The notes under the pieces are model-generated. The model saw only the letters and a program-made list of their open reading frames with translations. It was not told where the DNA came from and did no database searches. DNA of 40,495 nt, taken from the NCBI RefSeq assembly GCF_902196125.1, contig NZ_CABIKG010000016.1, forward strand, positions 1 through 40,495, read 5' to 3'. This document shows, piece after piece, positions 24,607 to 32,033 of the stretch (the first letter of the stretch is position 1; each line of letters opens with the position of its first letter). The position numbers were made by a program, and so were the translations under genes. The stretch comes from Helicobacter suis. GTDB lineage: Bacteria; Campylobacterota; Campylobacteria; Campylobacterales; Helicobacteraceae.

Positions 24607-25296
24607 AGAAACAAGCCTAACTCCAAGCATAACCCCTAAAACACTGCCTAATCCTACTAAAAGCCCCCAGCGCATGTTTTGTAGCTGTAATAGCCCCTGA
24701 TGGGTTAAAGAAATAACCCCGCTAATAGAGGAGAAAACCACAAAAAATAAACTCAAAGGTACGCTTTGTTTGGGGCTTAGATTTAAATAGCGAGAAAGAA
24801 GCGGGACCATTAACACCCCCCCGCCAATACCAAGACTGATAGCAAAAATCCCGGTGAATGCTCCAATCCAAAGGAGGTTAAATTTATCTTTGCTGGTTAG
24901 ATCCCCTCGTATTTGTCCCTCTTGAGAATTTTGAGACGATCCTAAAACAAAGCGCAAGAGTGAATAAAGAGTAACTAGGATAAAAAGACCTAAAAGGATT
25001 TTATGTGGTATATATTTTAAAATCAAACCGCTAAAACCAGCGCCAATTAGTCCGCCAAACCCAGCATAAAGCCCAACAGACATGTTTAAAAGCCCTTTTT
25101 TAAAATTAGCCACACTCCCCACTACAGAGGAAAGAGCCATCTGTAAGATAGAAATCCCTACAGCACTTGCATACGAGTGGCCTAAAAAGAGCATGGTTGG
25201 CACAATCACCATTCCTCCGCCAATGCCAAAAAATCCGGCTAATATGCCTGTAAAAACCCCTAAGAGCAAAAATAAAAGAGAGGTGATAACTTCCAT
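24523..25296 (-). CDS. TauE/SafE-family membrane transporter
   Basis: The 257-aa protein has about eight predicted membrane helices in two related halves. Each half carries the family's glycine-rich motif: GIGGGMVIVPTMLFLG near residue 25 and GIGGGVLMVPLLSRYL near residue 160. TauE/SafE proteins export or import sulfur-containing anions such as sulfite, sulfoacetate and thiosulfate. The substrate here cannot be read from sequence. The ATG is preceded by AAAGGA. Its 3' end overlaps rnhB by 84 bases tail to tail, and its 5' end is divergent from rodA with a gap of 77 bases. Confidence 0.85.
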   Translation of the reverse strand: MEVITSLLFLLLGVFTGILAGFFGIGGGMVIVPTMLFLGHSYASAVGISILQMALSSVVGSVANFKKGLLNMSVGLYAGFGGLIGAGFSGLILKYIPHKILLGLFILVTLYSLLRFVLGSSQNSQEGQIRGDLTSKDKFNLLWIGAFTGIFAISLGIGGGVLMVPLLSRYLNLSPKQSVPLSLFFVVFSSISGVISLTHQGLLQLQNMRWGLLVGLGSVLGVMLGVRLVSLVPAIWHRGLLIFVYILSILVSIYKWL

Positions 25297-25338
25297 ATTT
25301 ATAAGTCCTTTGTTTTGTTGTACTTTTTGCTACTTGCA

Positions 25339-25347
25339 TGCTAAAAT
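25339..25347 (+). promoter_or_regulatory. Predicted extended -10 promoter of rodA
   Basis: TGCTAAAAT fits the extended -10 form and lies 26 bases before the rodA ATG, leaving a leader of about 20 bases. Predicted by eye; no -35 was identified. Confidence 0.5.
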
Positions 25348-25373
25348 GCTCTATCTTAATCAAAAGCTAATCA

Positions 25374-26507
25374 ATGATTAATCGTAAAGTTTTCATGCAC
25401 TTTGATTTTTTGCTTTTGTTTTTTATCCTCCCTCTTATGGGCTTGTCTTTTTTTCTAGTTTATGAAATCAATACAGCCCTAAGCCTGAAACAAGCTATTT
25501 ACTTCGTGGTGGCTTTTATTGTGTTTTGGGCGATTTTTTTTATCCCCTTTAGACAGCTTGATCGCCTATTTTATCTCTTTTACTGGTTTTGTATTTTCTT
25601 ATTACTACTTGTAAATATAGTTGGCTCTGTCAAGCTAGGGGCACAGCGTTGGCTAACCATTCCAATTATTTCTTTATCCTTACAACCCAGTGAACCGGTA
25701 AAAATTGCTATTTTACTGCTTTTAGCCCATTTAATTAGTACAAATCCTATCCCTCCGGGGGGCTATGGGTGGAAAACATTTGGCAAATTAAGTTTGTATA
25801 TTTTATTGCCCGTCATTTTAATTTTAAAACAACCGGATTTGGGTACAGCTCTTGTGATTTTAATAATGGGTTTTGGGGTGCTCTTTTTAGTAGGGGTTCA
25901 CCCTAAAATTTGGATCACCCTAGCTCTTTTTTTCACTATCGCCTCCCCGCTAATTTATAGCTCCTTACATGATTATCAAAAAAAGCGCCTCCATGATTTC
26001 ATCGCTGAAAAACCCAATTACCATGTGCGCCAATCTATTATTGCCATTGGTTCGGGTGGGTTATTTGGCAAATCTAAAGAACAATCCACCCAAGCTAAAC
26101 TTAAATTTCTGCCCATTGCCACTAGCGATTTTATTTTTGCCTACTTTGTAGAAAGATTTGGCTTTTTAGGCGCTTTGATACTTCTAGCCTTTTATATGGG
26201 TTTTATCTTGCATTTTTTATCCTATTTTAATAGCGATCCTAAAGATCGATTTTTACAAACCATTACCGGAGGGATTGCCATTTTACTCTTTGTCTATACA
26301 AGTATAGATATTGCCATGACTTTAGGTTTAGCCCCCGTAGTAGGCCTACCCCTCCCGCTTTTAAGCTATGGGGGGAGTAGTTTTATTACCTTTATTGCCC
26401 TCTTTGCGATCTTTGAAAATCTGCTTGCTTTTAAATTTGGTTTTGGTTATAATCGCCCTCTTAGGCGTGGATTCTTAGCTCAGTTGGTCAGAGCATTCGG
26501 CTCATAA
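25374..26507 (+). CDS. rodA: RodA (MrdB) rod-shape SEDS glycosyltransferase
   Basis: RodA polymerises lipid II into glycan strands along the cell body, working with PBP2 and MreB. The 377-aa protein has about ten membrane helices. It shows SEDS motifs: GSVKLGAQRWLTIP with the SLQPSEPVKIAI block, KQPDLGTALVI, RQSIIAIGSGGLFGK, the catalytic-region FIFAYFVERFGFLGA, and GLPLPLLSYGGSSF. No strong ribosome binding site precedes the ATG. The open frame runs 39 bases into the downstream tRNA(CAT) gene, and its stop codon is formed by bases of the tRNA anticodon loop. The last residues are therefore encoded by tRNA sequence. Confidence 0.93.
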   Translation: MINRKVFMHFDFLLLFFILPLMGLSFFLVYEINTALSLKQAIYFVVAFIVFWAIFFIPFRQLDRLFYLFYWFCIFLLLLVNIVGSVKLGAQRWLTIPIISLSLQPSEPVKIAILLLLAHLISTNPIPPGGYGWKTFGKLSLYILLPVILILKQPDLGTALVILIMGFGVLFLVGVHPKIWITLALFFTIASPLIYSSLHDYQKKRLHDFIAEKPNYHVRQSIIAIGSGGLFGKSKEQSTQAKLKFLPIATSDFIFAYFVERFGFLGALILLAFYMGFILHFLSYFNSDPKDRFLQTITGGIAILLFVYTSIDIAMTLGLAPVVGLPLPLLSYGGSSFITFIALFAIFENLLAFKFGFGYNRPLRRGFLAQLVRAFGS

Positions 26508-26545
26508 CCGATTGGTCGTAGGTTCGAACCCTACAGAATCCACCA
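26469..26545 (+). tRNA. tRNA with anticodon CAT (elongator tRNA-Met; tRNA-Ile2 not excluded)
   Basis: A normal cloverleaf is formed: acceptor GGATTCT with AGAATCC, discriminator A and an encoded CCA at 26543-26545. The D arm is GCTC...GAGC, the anticodon loop CTCATAA with CAT, and the T arm GTAGG-TTCGAAC-CCTAC. It is not an initiator, since the first base pair is G-C. CAT tRNAs can be either elongator Met or lysidine-modified Ile2. The acceptor lacks the C4-G69/C5-G68 pairs associated with E. coli Ile2, but the TTGGTC variable region resembles that tRNA, so I lean to Met without certainty. Its 5' half is inside the rodA frame. Confidence 0.9.
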
Positions 26546-26553
26546 CTTTTGAG

Positions 26554-26559
26554 TATAAT
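26554..26559 (+). promoter_or_regulatory. Perfect TATAAT seven bases before the rpe ATG
   Basis: TATAAT lies between the tRNA CCA end and the rpe start codon. If it is used, the start site would fall at or next to the ATG at 26566, producing an almost leaderless mRNA. Otherwise rpe must be made by read-through past the tRNA. Confidence 0.5.
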
Positions 26560-26565
26560 TTTCCT

Positions 26566-27198
26566 ATGGAAATAGCAGCCAGCATTTTAAGCGCGGATTT
26601 TATGGATTTAAAGCAGAGTATCACACGCGTATATGGCGTGGATCTCTTGCATGTAGATGTGATGGACGGGCATTTTGTACCTAATCTTACCTTTGGGCCT
26701 TGTGTGCTTAAAAATTTAGATCAATATTTTAACATTCCGCTAGACATTCACCTTATGGTAGATGATCCTTTATTTTGCATTGATCTTTATAAAAGCTTAA
26801 ATCCAAGCTATATTACTATTCATTTAGAAAGCACCCCCCATATCCATAAAACGATTCATTACATTAAAAATTTAGGTTTTAAAGCCGGGATAAGCCTAAA
26901 TCCAGCCACCCCTTTATGCGGACTAGAATATATCCTAGATGATCTAGATTTAGTGCTGTTCATGGGTGTTAATCCGGGCTTTGGTGGGCAAAAATTTCTC
27001 CCCCTTGTGCTTAAAAAAATCACCCACTTTAAACAGCGCTTTCCCCACTATACCGGCAAAATAGAAGTAGATGGGGGGATTAATGCTACTAATGCAAAAG
27101 ACTTATGGGCTTGTGGAGCTAATATACTGGTGGTTGGGAGTTATTTATTTGGCCATGAAGACCCCGCCTTAGCTTTAAAAGAATTGCATAAAACATGA
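26566..27198 (+). CDS. rpe: Ribulose-phosphate 3-epimerase
   Basis: Rpe interconverts ribulose-5-phosphate and xylulose-5-phosphate in the pentose phosphate pathway. The 210-aa TIM-barrel protein shows the standard blocks: IAASILSADFMDL with the first metal/substrate region, LLHVDVMDGHFVPNLTFGP (metal-binding His and Asp), LDIHLMVDDP, VLFMGVNPGFGGQKFLP, and the final IEVDGGINATNA with VVGSYLFG phosphate site. The open frame extends back into the tRNA, but the protein match starts at the ATG at 26566. No Shine-Dalgarno sequence is present. dnaQ follows after 12 bases, as in H. pylori (HP1386-1387). Confidence 0.96.
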   Translation: MEIAASILSADFMDLKQSITRVYGVDLLHVDVMDGHFVPNLTFGPCVLKNLDQYFNIPLDIHLMVDDPLFCIDLYKSLNPSYITIHLESTPHIHKTIHYIKNLGFKAGISLNPATPLCGLEYILDDLDLVLFMGVNPGFGGQKFLPLVLKKITHFKQRFPHYTGKIEVDGGINATNAKDLWACGANILVVGSYLFGHEDPALALKELHKT

Positions 27199-27210
27199 AT
27201 TCTTATTAAT

Positions 27211-27819
27211 ATGGATAATTACCCCCTTAAACCATGTTTTTTAGAACCTTACTACCAATCGCTTTATTGCTTTGTAGATATTGAAACCACAGGGTCTAAG
27301 CCTGAAAACTCTAGCATGATTGAAATTGCTGCTTTACTCTATGCTCCGCCTAAAAATCCAATGCATAAGGGGCAAATTATCCGGAGTTTTTCTAGCCTAA
27401 TCCACTGCTTAGAAATCCCCCCAAAAATTACAGAACTCACCGGTCTTAGCACAGACGATCTTAAAGAAGCGCCCCCTTTAGAAGTTGTATTACAAGATTT
27501 TAAGCTTTTTATTCAAGATTATATTTTTGTCGCCCACAATGCAGATTTTGATTTTCATTTTATTAGTTCATGTTGTGCGCAAGTTTTAAATAGCGCGCTT
27601 TGTAATGCCAAACTTTGTACGCTTAATTTAGCTAAAAAATGTATCCCTAGCCCTAGACATGGCCTCCAATTTCTCAACACATTTTTAGGGTTAGATATTC
27701 CTATTTCTCATAGAGCCTATGCCGATGCACTTGCCTCGTTGCGTGTTTTTGAACACTGTTTACGCGTATTGCCCCAAGAAATTTATACAACCCAAGATCT
27801 TTTAGATTATGGCGCTTAA
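27211..27819 (+). CDS. dnaQ: DNA polymerase III epsilon subunit-like 3'-5' exonuclease
   Basis: The 202-aa protein has the DEDDh exonuclease motifs in order: Exo I FVDIETTGSKPENSSMIEIA (near residue 20), Exo II HNADFDFHF (near residue 110), and Exo III HRAYADALASL (near residue 170). This is the proofreading subunit type. It lacks a long C-terminal polymerase-binding extension, as does H. pylori HP1387. It lies 12 bases after rpe on the same strand, with no clear ribosome binding site. It is convergent with the chemoreceptor gene, with 15 bases between the stop codons. Confidence 0.92.
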   Translation: MDNYPLKPCFLEPYYQSLYCFVDIETTGSKPENSSMIEIAALLYAPPKNPMHKGQIIRSFSSLIHCLEIPPKITELTGLSTDDLKEAPPLEVVLQDFKLFIQDYIFVAHNADFDFHFISSCCAQVLNSALCNAKLCTLNLAKKCIPSPRHGLQFLNTFLGLDIPISHRAYADALASLRVFEHCLRVLPQEIYTTQDLLDYGA

Positions 27820-27834
27820 AAAGGTCTAACTCTT

Positions 27835-29139
27835 TTATTTTTTAATATCCATTTCCTTAGCAACGCGATCGCTAGCCTCTTTAATTTTATCCATCAAAAC
27901 CTTGCTTTGCTGGGAAAGCTCCACTGTTTTATCCGAAGCCTCCATTCCAGCGGTGATATGCCCAACTACTTGGGAAGTGATCTCACGAATAGAGCCAATG
28001 ATAGCCCCAATCTCAGTTACAGATTTTCCCGTGCGCTCGGCAAGTTTTCTGACCTCATCAGCCACCACTGCAAACCCGCGTCCATGTTCACCCGCTCTAG
28101 CCGCTTCAATGGCAGCATTAAGGGCAAGTAGATTAATTTGATCGGCAATATCTTTAATGGTCTGGGTGATTGAAGAAATTGACTCAGATTGTGATGCAAG
28201 ATTATCTACTAAATTTGTACTACTTCTCATAGTATCAGCCACACTTTGGATATTAGTTAAGGTCTTTTCTACCATTTCACTCCCATCGCTAGTGAGTTGT
28301 TGGTTTTCCTTGATGAGGTTAAAAGTCATGGCTAATTTATTTTTAGTGCTATCCTCTTTACTAGTTACATCGTGGGCGATTTTAATGATCTTATACACCC
28401 TGCCATCTTTATCAAAAACAGGGTTATAAGTGGCTTCTAAGTACACTTTTTTACCGCTTTTAGTTATGCGCTCAAAGGTGGATTTTAAAAATTCCCCTCT
28501 ACGCAACCTATCTTGATTGGCTTTATAGCTAGGTTGTTTGACATATTCAGGATCGCAAAACATAGCGTGGTATTTTCCCTTAATTTCATCAAGAGTATAG
28601 CCCATGACTTTTAAGAAATTTTCATTAGCATTAATCACATTCAGATCCGTGTCAAACTCAATAATGGCCATTGAACGATCAACCGCATCATAGATAGCTT
28701 TTAAATCATTGTGTTCTAAAAGTACATCAGTAACATCTTCAGCAAACTTTAAAATCTTATAAAGTTTACCCTGTACATCTACTACCGGCGTATAACTTGC
28801 CTCTAAATAGATGGCTTTACCGCTCTTAGTTAAGCGCTCAAAAATGCCTTGTATGTATTGCCCCGATCTAAGAGTATTCCAAAACTTGAGATATTCAGGG
28901 GATTTTACATATTCCGGATAGCAAAAAATTTCATGGGATTTTCCCTTAACTTCTTCTAAGGAATAACCCATTAATTTTAAAAAGTTAGCATTGGCATTTA
29001 TCACATGGTGATCTAAATCAAATTCAATCATGGCAGAAGAATCATTAATAGCTTTATAAACCGATCTTAATTCAAATAATTCGTCCTTAGCAACACAGTC
29101 GCATTCAGGCTTTCCCTCTGGTTTTTTCCTAAAAAACAT
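27835..29139 (-). CDS. Soluble chemoreceptor with two PAS domains (BdlA-like)
   Basis: The 434-aa protein has no membrane segment. Two PAS domains of the same type follow a short N-terminus: about residues 26-138 ([19 protein letters not shown]) and about 148-260 ([19 protein letters not shown]). They share motifs such as GKxxYLEAxYxPV and DVT at the end. The C-terminal methyl-accepting signalling domain carries the very conserved hairpin tip [20 protein letters not shown] and [17 protein letters not shown]. It should report an intracellular signal, perhaps redox or energy state through a PAS cofactor, to the CheA–CheW array. The architecture resembles Pseudomonas BdlA. It is absent from H. 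pylori as far as I know. The upstream region carries a G14 tract. Confidence 0.93.
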   Translation of the reverse strand: MFFRKKPEGKPECDCVAKDELFELRSVYKAINDSSAMIEFDLDHHVINANANFLKLMGYSLEEVKGKSHEIFCYPEYVKSPEYLKFWNTLRSGQYIQGIFERLTKSGKAIYLEASYTPVVDVQGKLYKILKFAEDVTDVLLEHNDLKAIYDAVDRSMAIIEFDTDLNVINANENFLKVMGYTLDEIKGKYHAMFCDPEYVKQPSYKANQDRLRRGEFLKSTFERITKSGKKVYLEATYNPVFDKDGRVYKIIKIAHDVTSKEDSTKNKLAMTFNLIKENQQLTSDGSEMVEKTLTNIQSVADTMRSSTNLVDNLASQSESISSITQTIKDIADQINLLALNAAIEAARAGEHGRGFAVVADEVRKLAERTGKSVTEIGAIIGSIREITSQVVGHITAGMEASDKTVELSQQSKVLMDKIKEASDRVAKEMDIKK

Positions 29140-29196
29140 TAAACTCCCTTATTTAAAATTTGAAAGCATGCGCTCATTTTACTACCAAAGGGGGTT

Positions 29197-29202
29197 AATA
29201 TA
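29197..29202 (-). promoter_or_regulatory. Predicted -10 box of the PAS-PAS chemoreceptor gene
   Basis: The minus strand reads TATATT here, preceded 17 bases upstream by the start of the homopolymer (29220). The homopolymer therefore occupies the -35 position. An alternative, TAAAAT, lies nearer the gene. Predicted by eye. Confidence 0.4.
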
Positions 29203-29219
29203 AACACGAAGGCTAAAAC

Positions 29220-29233
29220 GGGGGGGGGGGGGG
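29220..29233 (+). repeat. Poly-G tract of 14 bases (possible phase-variation tract)
   Basis: Fourteen consecutive G residues lie in the intergenic region between the chemoreceptor gene (minus) and hydA (plus). On the minus strand this is C14, 81-94 bases before the chemoreceptor ATG. It is by far the longest homopolymer in the window; other G runs seen are about seven bases and lie inside intact genes. Tracts this long slip during replication in Helicobacter and often switch promoter strength or reading frame. Confidence 0.95.
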
Positions 29234-29383
29234 AATAACCATTTTAATTTAAACTCACCTTGATTTTATCCTTATTCTCTGCTTACAAAATGCTAGTTCT
29301 AACATCTATCTAAAATTTGCATCTTAAATTAGAGTAGCTTAAGCCTTTATCAAGATTTAAGTACTTTGATACAAAACATAAGC

Positions 29384-29389
29384 TATCAT
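29384..29389 (+). promoter_or_regulatory. Predicted -10 box of the hyd operon
   Basis: TATCAT in an AT-rich context lies 34 bases before the preferred hydA ATG at 29418. It overlaps the alternative upstream ATG at 29388, which would then not be transcribed. This supports the start at 29418. Predicted by eye. Confidence 0.4.
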
Positions 29390-29417
29390 GGTTTTTATTT
29401 TTAAACAAAGGGAGATC

Positions 29418-30581
29418 ATGCAATCCCATAAAAGACTTTTTAAAACTATATCAACCCGTTTAGATCATCTAACTTCTTTAAATGCCCATAACGAGAGAAA
29501 TATCCATGCAGAACTTGCCAAAAAAGGGCTTAATCGGCGCGATTTTATGAAATGGGCAGGGGCGATGACGGCTACTTTAGCCTTGCCTGCAAGCTTTATC
29601 CCTCTAACGGCTAGAGCTGTGGAAGTGGCCAATCGCATGCCTGTTATTTGGTTGCACATGGCTGAGTGTACCGGCTGTAGCGAGAGTTTACTTAGAAGTG
29701 AAGACCCTAGCATTGATAGTATTATCTTTGATTATATCAATTTAGAATACCACGAAACAATTATGGTGGCTAGTGGTTATCAAGCTAATAAGAGTTTAGA
29801 ACAAGCTGTTACTAAGCACAAAGGCAATTATATTTTAATGGTAGAGGGAGGCATTCCACAAGGCACTGAGTACTTTTTAACTGTGGGAGCACAGGGGCGT
29901 ACAGGGGCTGAGGAGTGTCGCAGGGCTGCAAAGTATGCTAAGGCTATTTTAGCTATTGGGACATGCTCAAGCTTTGGAGGCGTGCAGGCAGCCTATCCTA
30001 ACCCCTCTAATGCACAGCCTCTTAGTAAAATCATTGATAAACCTATTATTAATGTACCCGGTTGCCCGCCAAGTGAAAAAAACATTGTAGGTTGCGTGCT
30101 TTATTTGATCATGTTTGGGACTGCTCCGCGCCTAGATGCTTATAACCGCCCCACTTGGGCTTATGGACGCCGTATCCATGATTTATGCGAACGGCGGGGG
30201 CATTTTGATGCGGGTGAGTTTGTACAACACTTTGGCGATGAAAACGCTAAAAATGGCTTTTGTCTTTATAAAATGGGTTGTAAAGGACCTTATACCTTTA
30301 ATAACTGCTCTAAACTGCGCTTTAATTCCCACACCAACTGGCCTATTGGCGCTGGGCATGGGTGCATTGGTTGCTCTGAGCCTAATTTTTGGGATACTAT
30401 GAGTCCTTTTGAAGAGCCTATCTCTAATCGCCTTATCACCCCGCTTACTAGCGCCTTTGGTGGAGTAGGGGCAGATAAGGTAGCTGATAGTGTAGGAATA
30501 ATTGCTCTAAGTGCAGCTGGTATTGGTATTGCTATGCATGCGCTTCTCTCTAACTTTTCTAAGAACAAGCCAGCAGATTAA
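29418..30581 (+). CDS. hydA: [NiFe]-hydrogenase small subunit (uptake type)
   Basis: HydA carries the Fe-S clusters that take electrons from H2 oxidation at the periplasmic face to the cytochrome b subunit. The protein has a long N-region and then a Tat signal, LNRRDFMKWAGAMTATLALP, which also exports the partner large subunit. Cluster ligands are visible in ECTGCSESLLR, IGTCSSFGG, NVPGCPPSEKN, the KMGCKGPYTFNNC region and GHGCIGCSEPNFW. The C-terminus has an anchoring helix (about VGIIALSAAGIGIAMHALL). The ATG at 29418 follows GGGAGA; 29388 is an alternative that lacks support. The stop overlaps the next gene's ATG by one base (TAATG). Confidence 0.96.
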   Translation: MQSHKRLFKTISTRLDHLTSLNAHNERNIHAELAKKGLNRRDFMKWAGAMTATLALPASFIPLTARAVEVANRMPVIWLHMAECTGCSESLLRSEDPSIDSIIFDYINLEYHETIMVASGYQANKSLEQAVTKHKGNYILMVEGGIPQGTEYFLTVGAQGRTGAEECRRAAKYAKAILAIGTCSSFGGVQAAYPNPSNAQPLSKIIDKPIINVPGCPPSEKNIVGCVLYLIMFGTAPRLDAYNRPTWAYGRRIHDLCERRGHFDAGEFVQHFGDENAKNGFCLYKMGCKGPYTFNNCSKLRFNSHTNWPIGAGHGCIGCSEPNFWDTMSPFEEPISNRLITPLTSAFGGVGADKVADSVGIIALSAAGIGIAMHALLSNFSKNKPAD

Positions 30582-31006
30582 TGCAAGCGCTTTTTAAAAC
30601 AACTTACAAACTAGGCTTAATGGCCTCTATTCTTCCCCTCTTAGGAGCTTCTATGCCACACATTAAAATCACCATTCACGAGCAAAGCTTACGCGCCACT
30701 TTAGAGGATAACCCCACTACCCGTGCTTTAATTGCCAAAATGCCCTTTACAGTGTGCATGCAAAATTTATATGGCCGTGAACTAGTCCATCGCTTAGGGG
30801 CTAGGGCTTTGCCCACGGGGAAGTTGCGCCATGACGCTTACAAGGTAGGCGATTTGATCTATTGGCCACCCCGGGGGAGTTTAGTGATTTTATACAAACA
30901 AAATGGCGAGATTTTTGAGCGCCAACAACTAGGGCACATTGCACAAGATGTATCCAAACTAGGCCAATTTGAAAGTGTTGAGGCCACTTTTAGTATAGAA
31001 AAATAA
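30581..31006 (+). CDS. Exported cyclophilin-like-fold protein inserted between hydA and hydB
   Basis: The 141-aa protein has a signal peptide (TTYKLGLMASILPLLGAS). A mature domain follows with the layout of the bacterial cyclophilin-like (DUF369/Cyclophil_like) family: an initial strand IKITIHEQSLRATLEDN, a TRALIAKMPFTVCMQN segment, an acidic/glycine turn AYKVGDLIYWPPRGSLVILY, and a late LGHIAQDVSKLGQF segment. The family's biochemical role is unknown; it is not a proven prolyl isomerase. Coupling to hydA by a TAATG overlap means it is made with the hydrogenase. As I know the H. pylori hyd operon, hydB follows hydA directly there. A part in periplasmic folding or protection of the enzyme is possible, but only from context. 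Confidence 0.72.
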   Translation: MQALFKTTYKLGLMASILPLLGASMPHIKITIHEQSLRATLEDNPTTRALIAKMPFTVCMQNLYGRELVHRLGARALPTGKLRHDAYKVGDLIYWPPRGSLVILYKQNGEIFERQQLGHIAQDVSKLGQFESVEATFSIEK

Positions 31007-31015
31007 GGAGGAAGT

Positions 31016-32023
31016 GTGGATTTTTTAAAAGCAATAGGCGGGGGTTTTTTAATAGCCACACTAGCCTTTATAAACCTAGTACAGGCAATCCCTAGCGATG
31101 CACATAATTTTTATGTGAGTTCAAAGTTACAGCATAAAAATATCGCTTTTAAAAACGCCTATGGTATGGAGTTAAGCGGTACGCTCTTTTTACCTAAAAA
31201 AATGCAAGAGGGCAAAAAATACCCGGCTATTATTGTAGGCCACCCCTTTGGAGCCGTGCGTGAGCAAGCTGCTAATCTTTATGCCCAAAAAATAGCGGAA
31301 GCGGGCTTTATCACCCTCACTTTTGATCAATCCTTTTGGGGGGAGAGTGCTGGAGAGCCCCGTGGTGCAGTTTTACCAGATGTGTATGTAGAAAATTTTA
31401 GCGCAGCCTTAGATTATTTGATCACTCTTCCTTTTATAGATTCTAATAACATTGGCGTACTTGGTATTTGTGCTAGCGGGGGGTTTGCTCTAGCTGCAGC
31501 TAAGATTGATCCGCGTATCAAAGCTGTCGCTACTTCTAGTATGTATGATATGGGCGCTTTTTTCCGCACGGGTTTAAAAAACAACCGCAATAAAAATATC
31601 CTCAAAAAAGACTTGCTTAGAGCCGCACAAACCCGCACACAGGCAATCAAAGAGGGTAAACCTATTTATGGACCCGGACAAAATGACGCTATCTTTTTAG
31701 AGGCCAAAGAGTCTAATGCCTTTTATAAAACCAAAAGAGGACAGGTGGCTAGCAATAACCGCCGCACAACACCTGCAACCTATGCCAAGTTTTTAAATTT
31801 CTATCCCTTTAATGATTTAGACCTCATCTCCCCACGGCCTATTTTATTTGTTGTAGGAGAAATAGCCCCCTCGCGTAGTTTTACAGAGAGTGCCTACAAA
31901 TTAGCCAGCCAACCCAAAGAGTTAGTGGTGATCAAAGGGGCAAACCGCACAGATCTTTACGATCGCACAAATATGATTCCTTGGAATAAATTTATCCAGT
32001 TTTTCCATAAAAATTTGAAATAA
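31016..32023 (+). CDS. Exported alpha/beta hydrolase (YcjY/dienelactone-hydrolase-like), His site altered
   Basis: The 335-aa protein begins at GTG with a strong AAGGAGG ribosome binding site. It has an N-terminal signal or anchor (GGGFLIATLAFINLVQAI). Fold blocks are ELSGTLFLPKK, IIVGHPFGAVREQAANLYA, TFDQSFWGESAGEPR and the nucleophile elbow GVLGICASGGFALAA (C152 and S154, a G-x-C-x-S-G form usual in this subfamily). The C-terminal segment GANRTDLYDRTNMIPW corresponds to the place where relatives have G-A-x-H-x-D-L-Y-D; here residue 311 is Arg instead of His. The enzyme may be inactive or use another base. It lies ten bases before hydB and nine after the cyclophilin-like gene, in the same transcript. 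Confidence 0.82.
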   Translation: MDFLKAIGGGFLIATLAFINLVQAIPSDAHNFYVSSKLQHKNIAFKNAYGMELSGTLFLPKKMQEGKKYPAIIVGHPFGAVREQAANLYAQKIAEAGFITLTFDQSFWGESAGEPRGAVLPDVYVENFSAALDYLITLPFIDSNNIGVLGICASGGFALAAAKIDPRIKAVATSSMYDMGAFFRTGLKNNRNKNILKKDLLRAAQTRTQAIKEGKPIYGPGQNDAIFLEAKESNAFYKTKRGQVASNNRRTTPATYAKFLNFYPFNDLDLISPRPILFVVGEIAPSRSFTESAYKLASQPKELVVIKGANRTDLYDRTNMIPWNKFIQFFHKNLK

Positions 32024-32033
32024 GGAGGCTTAA

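Noticed and set aside
26512-26565. ORF start of rpe inside the tRNA gene
   Set aside because: The codons are tRNA sequence; the conserved Rpe N-terminus starts at the ATG at 26566.
27902-28429. Plus-strand ORFs opposite the chemoreceptor signalling domain
   Set aside because: They mirror the very conserved methyl-accepting domain codons; chance open frames.
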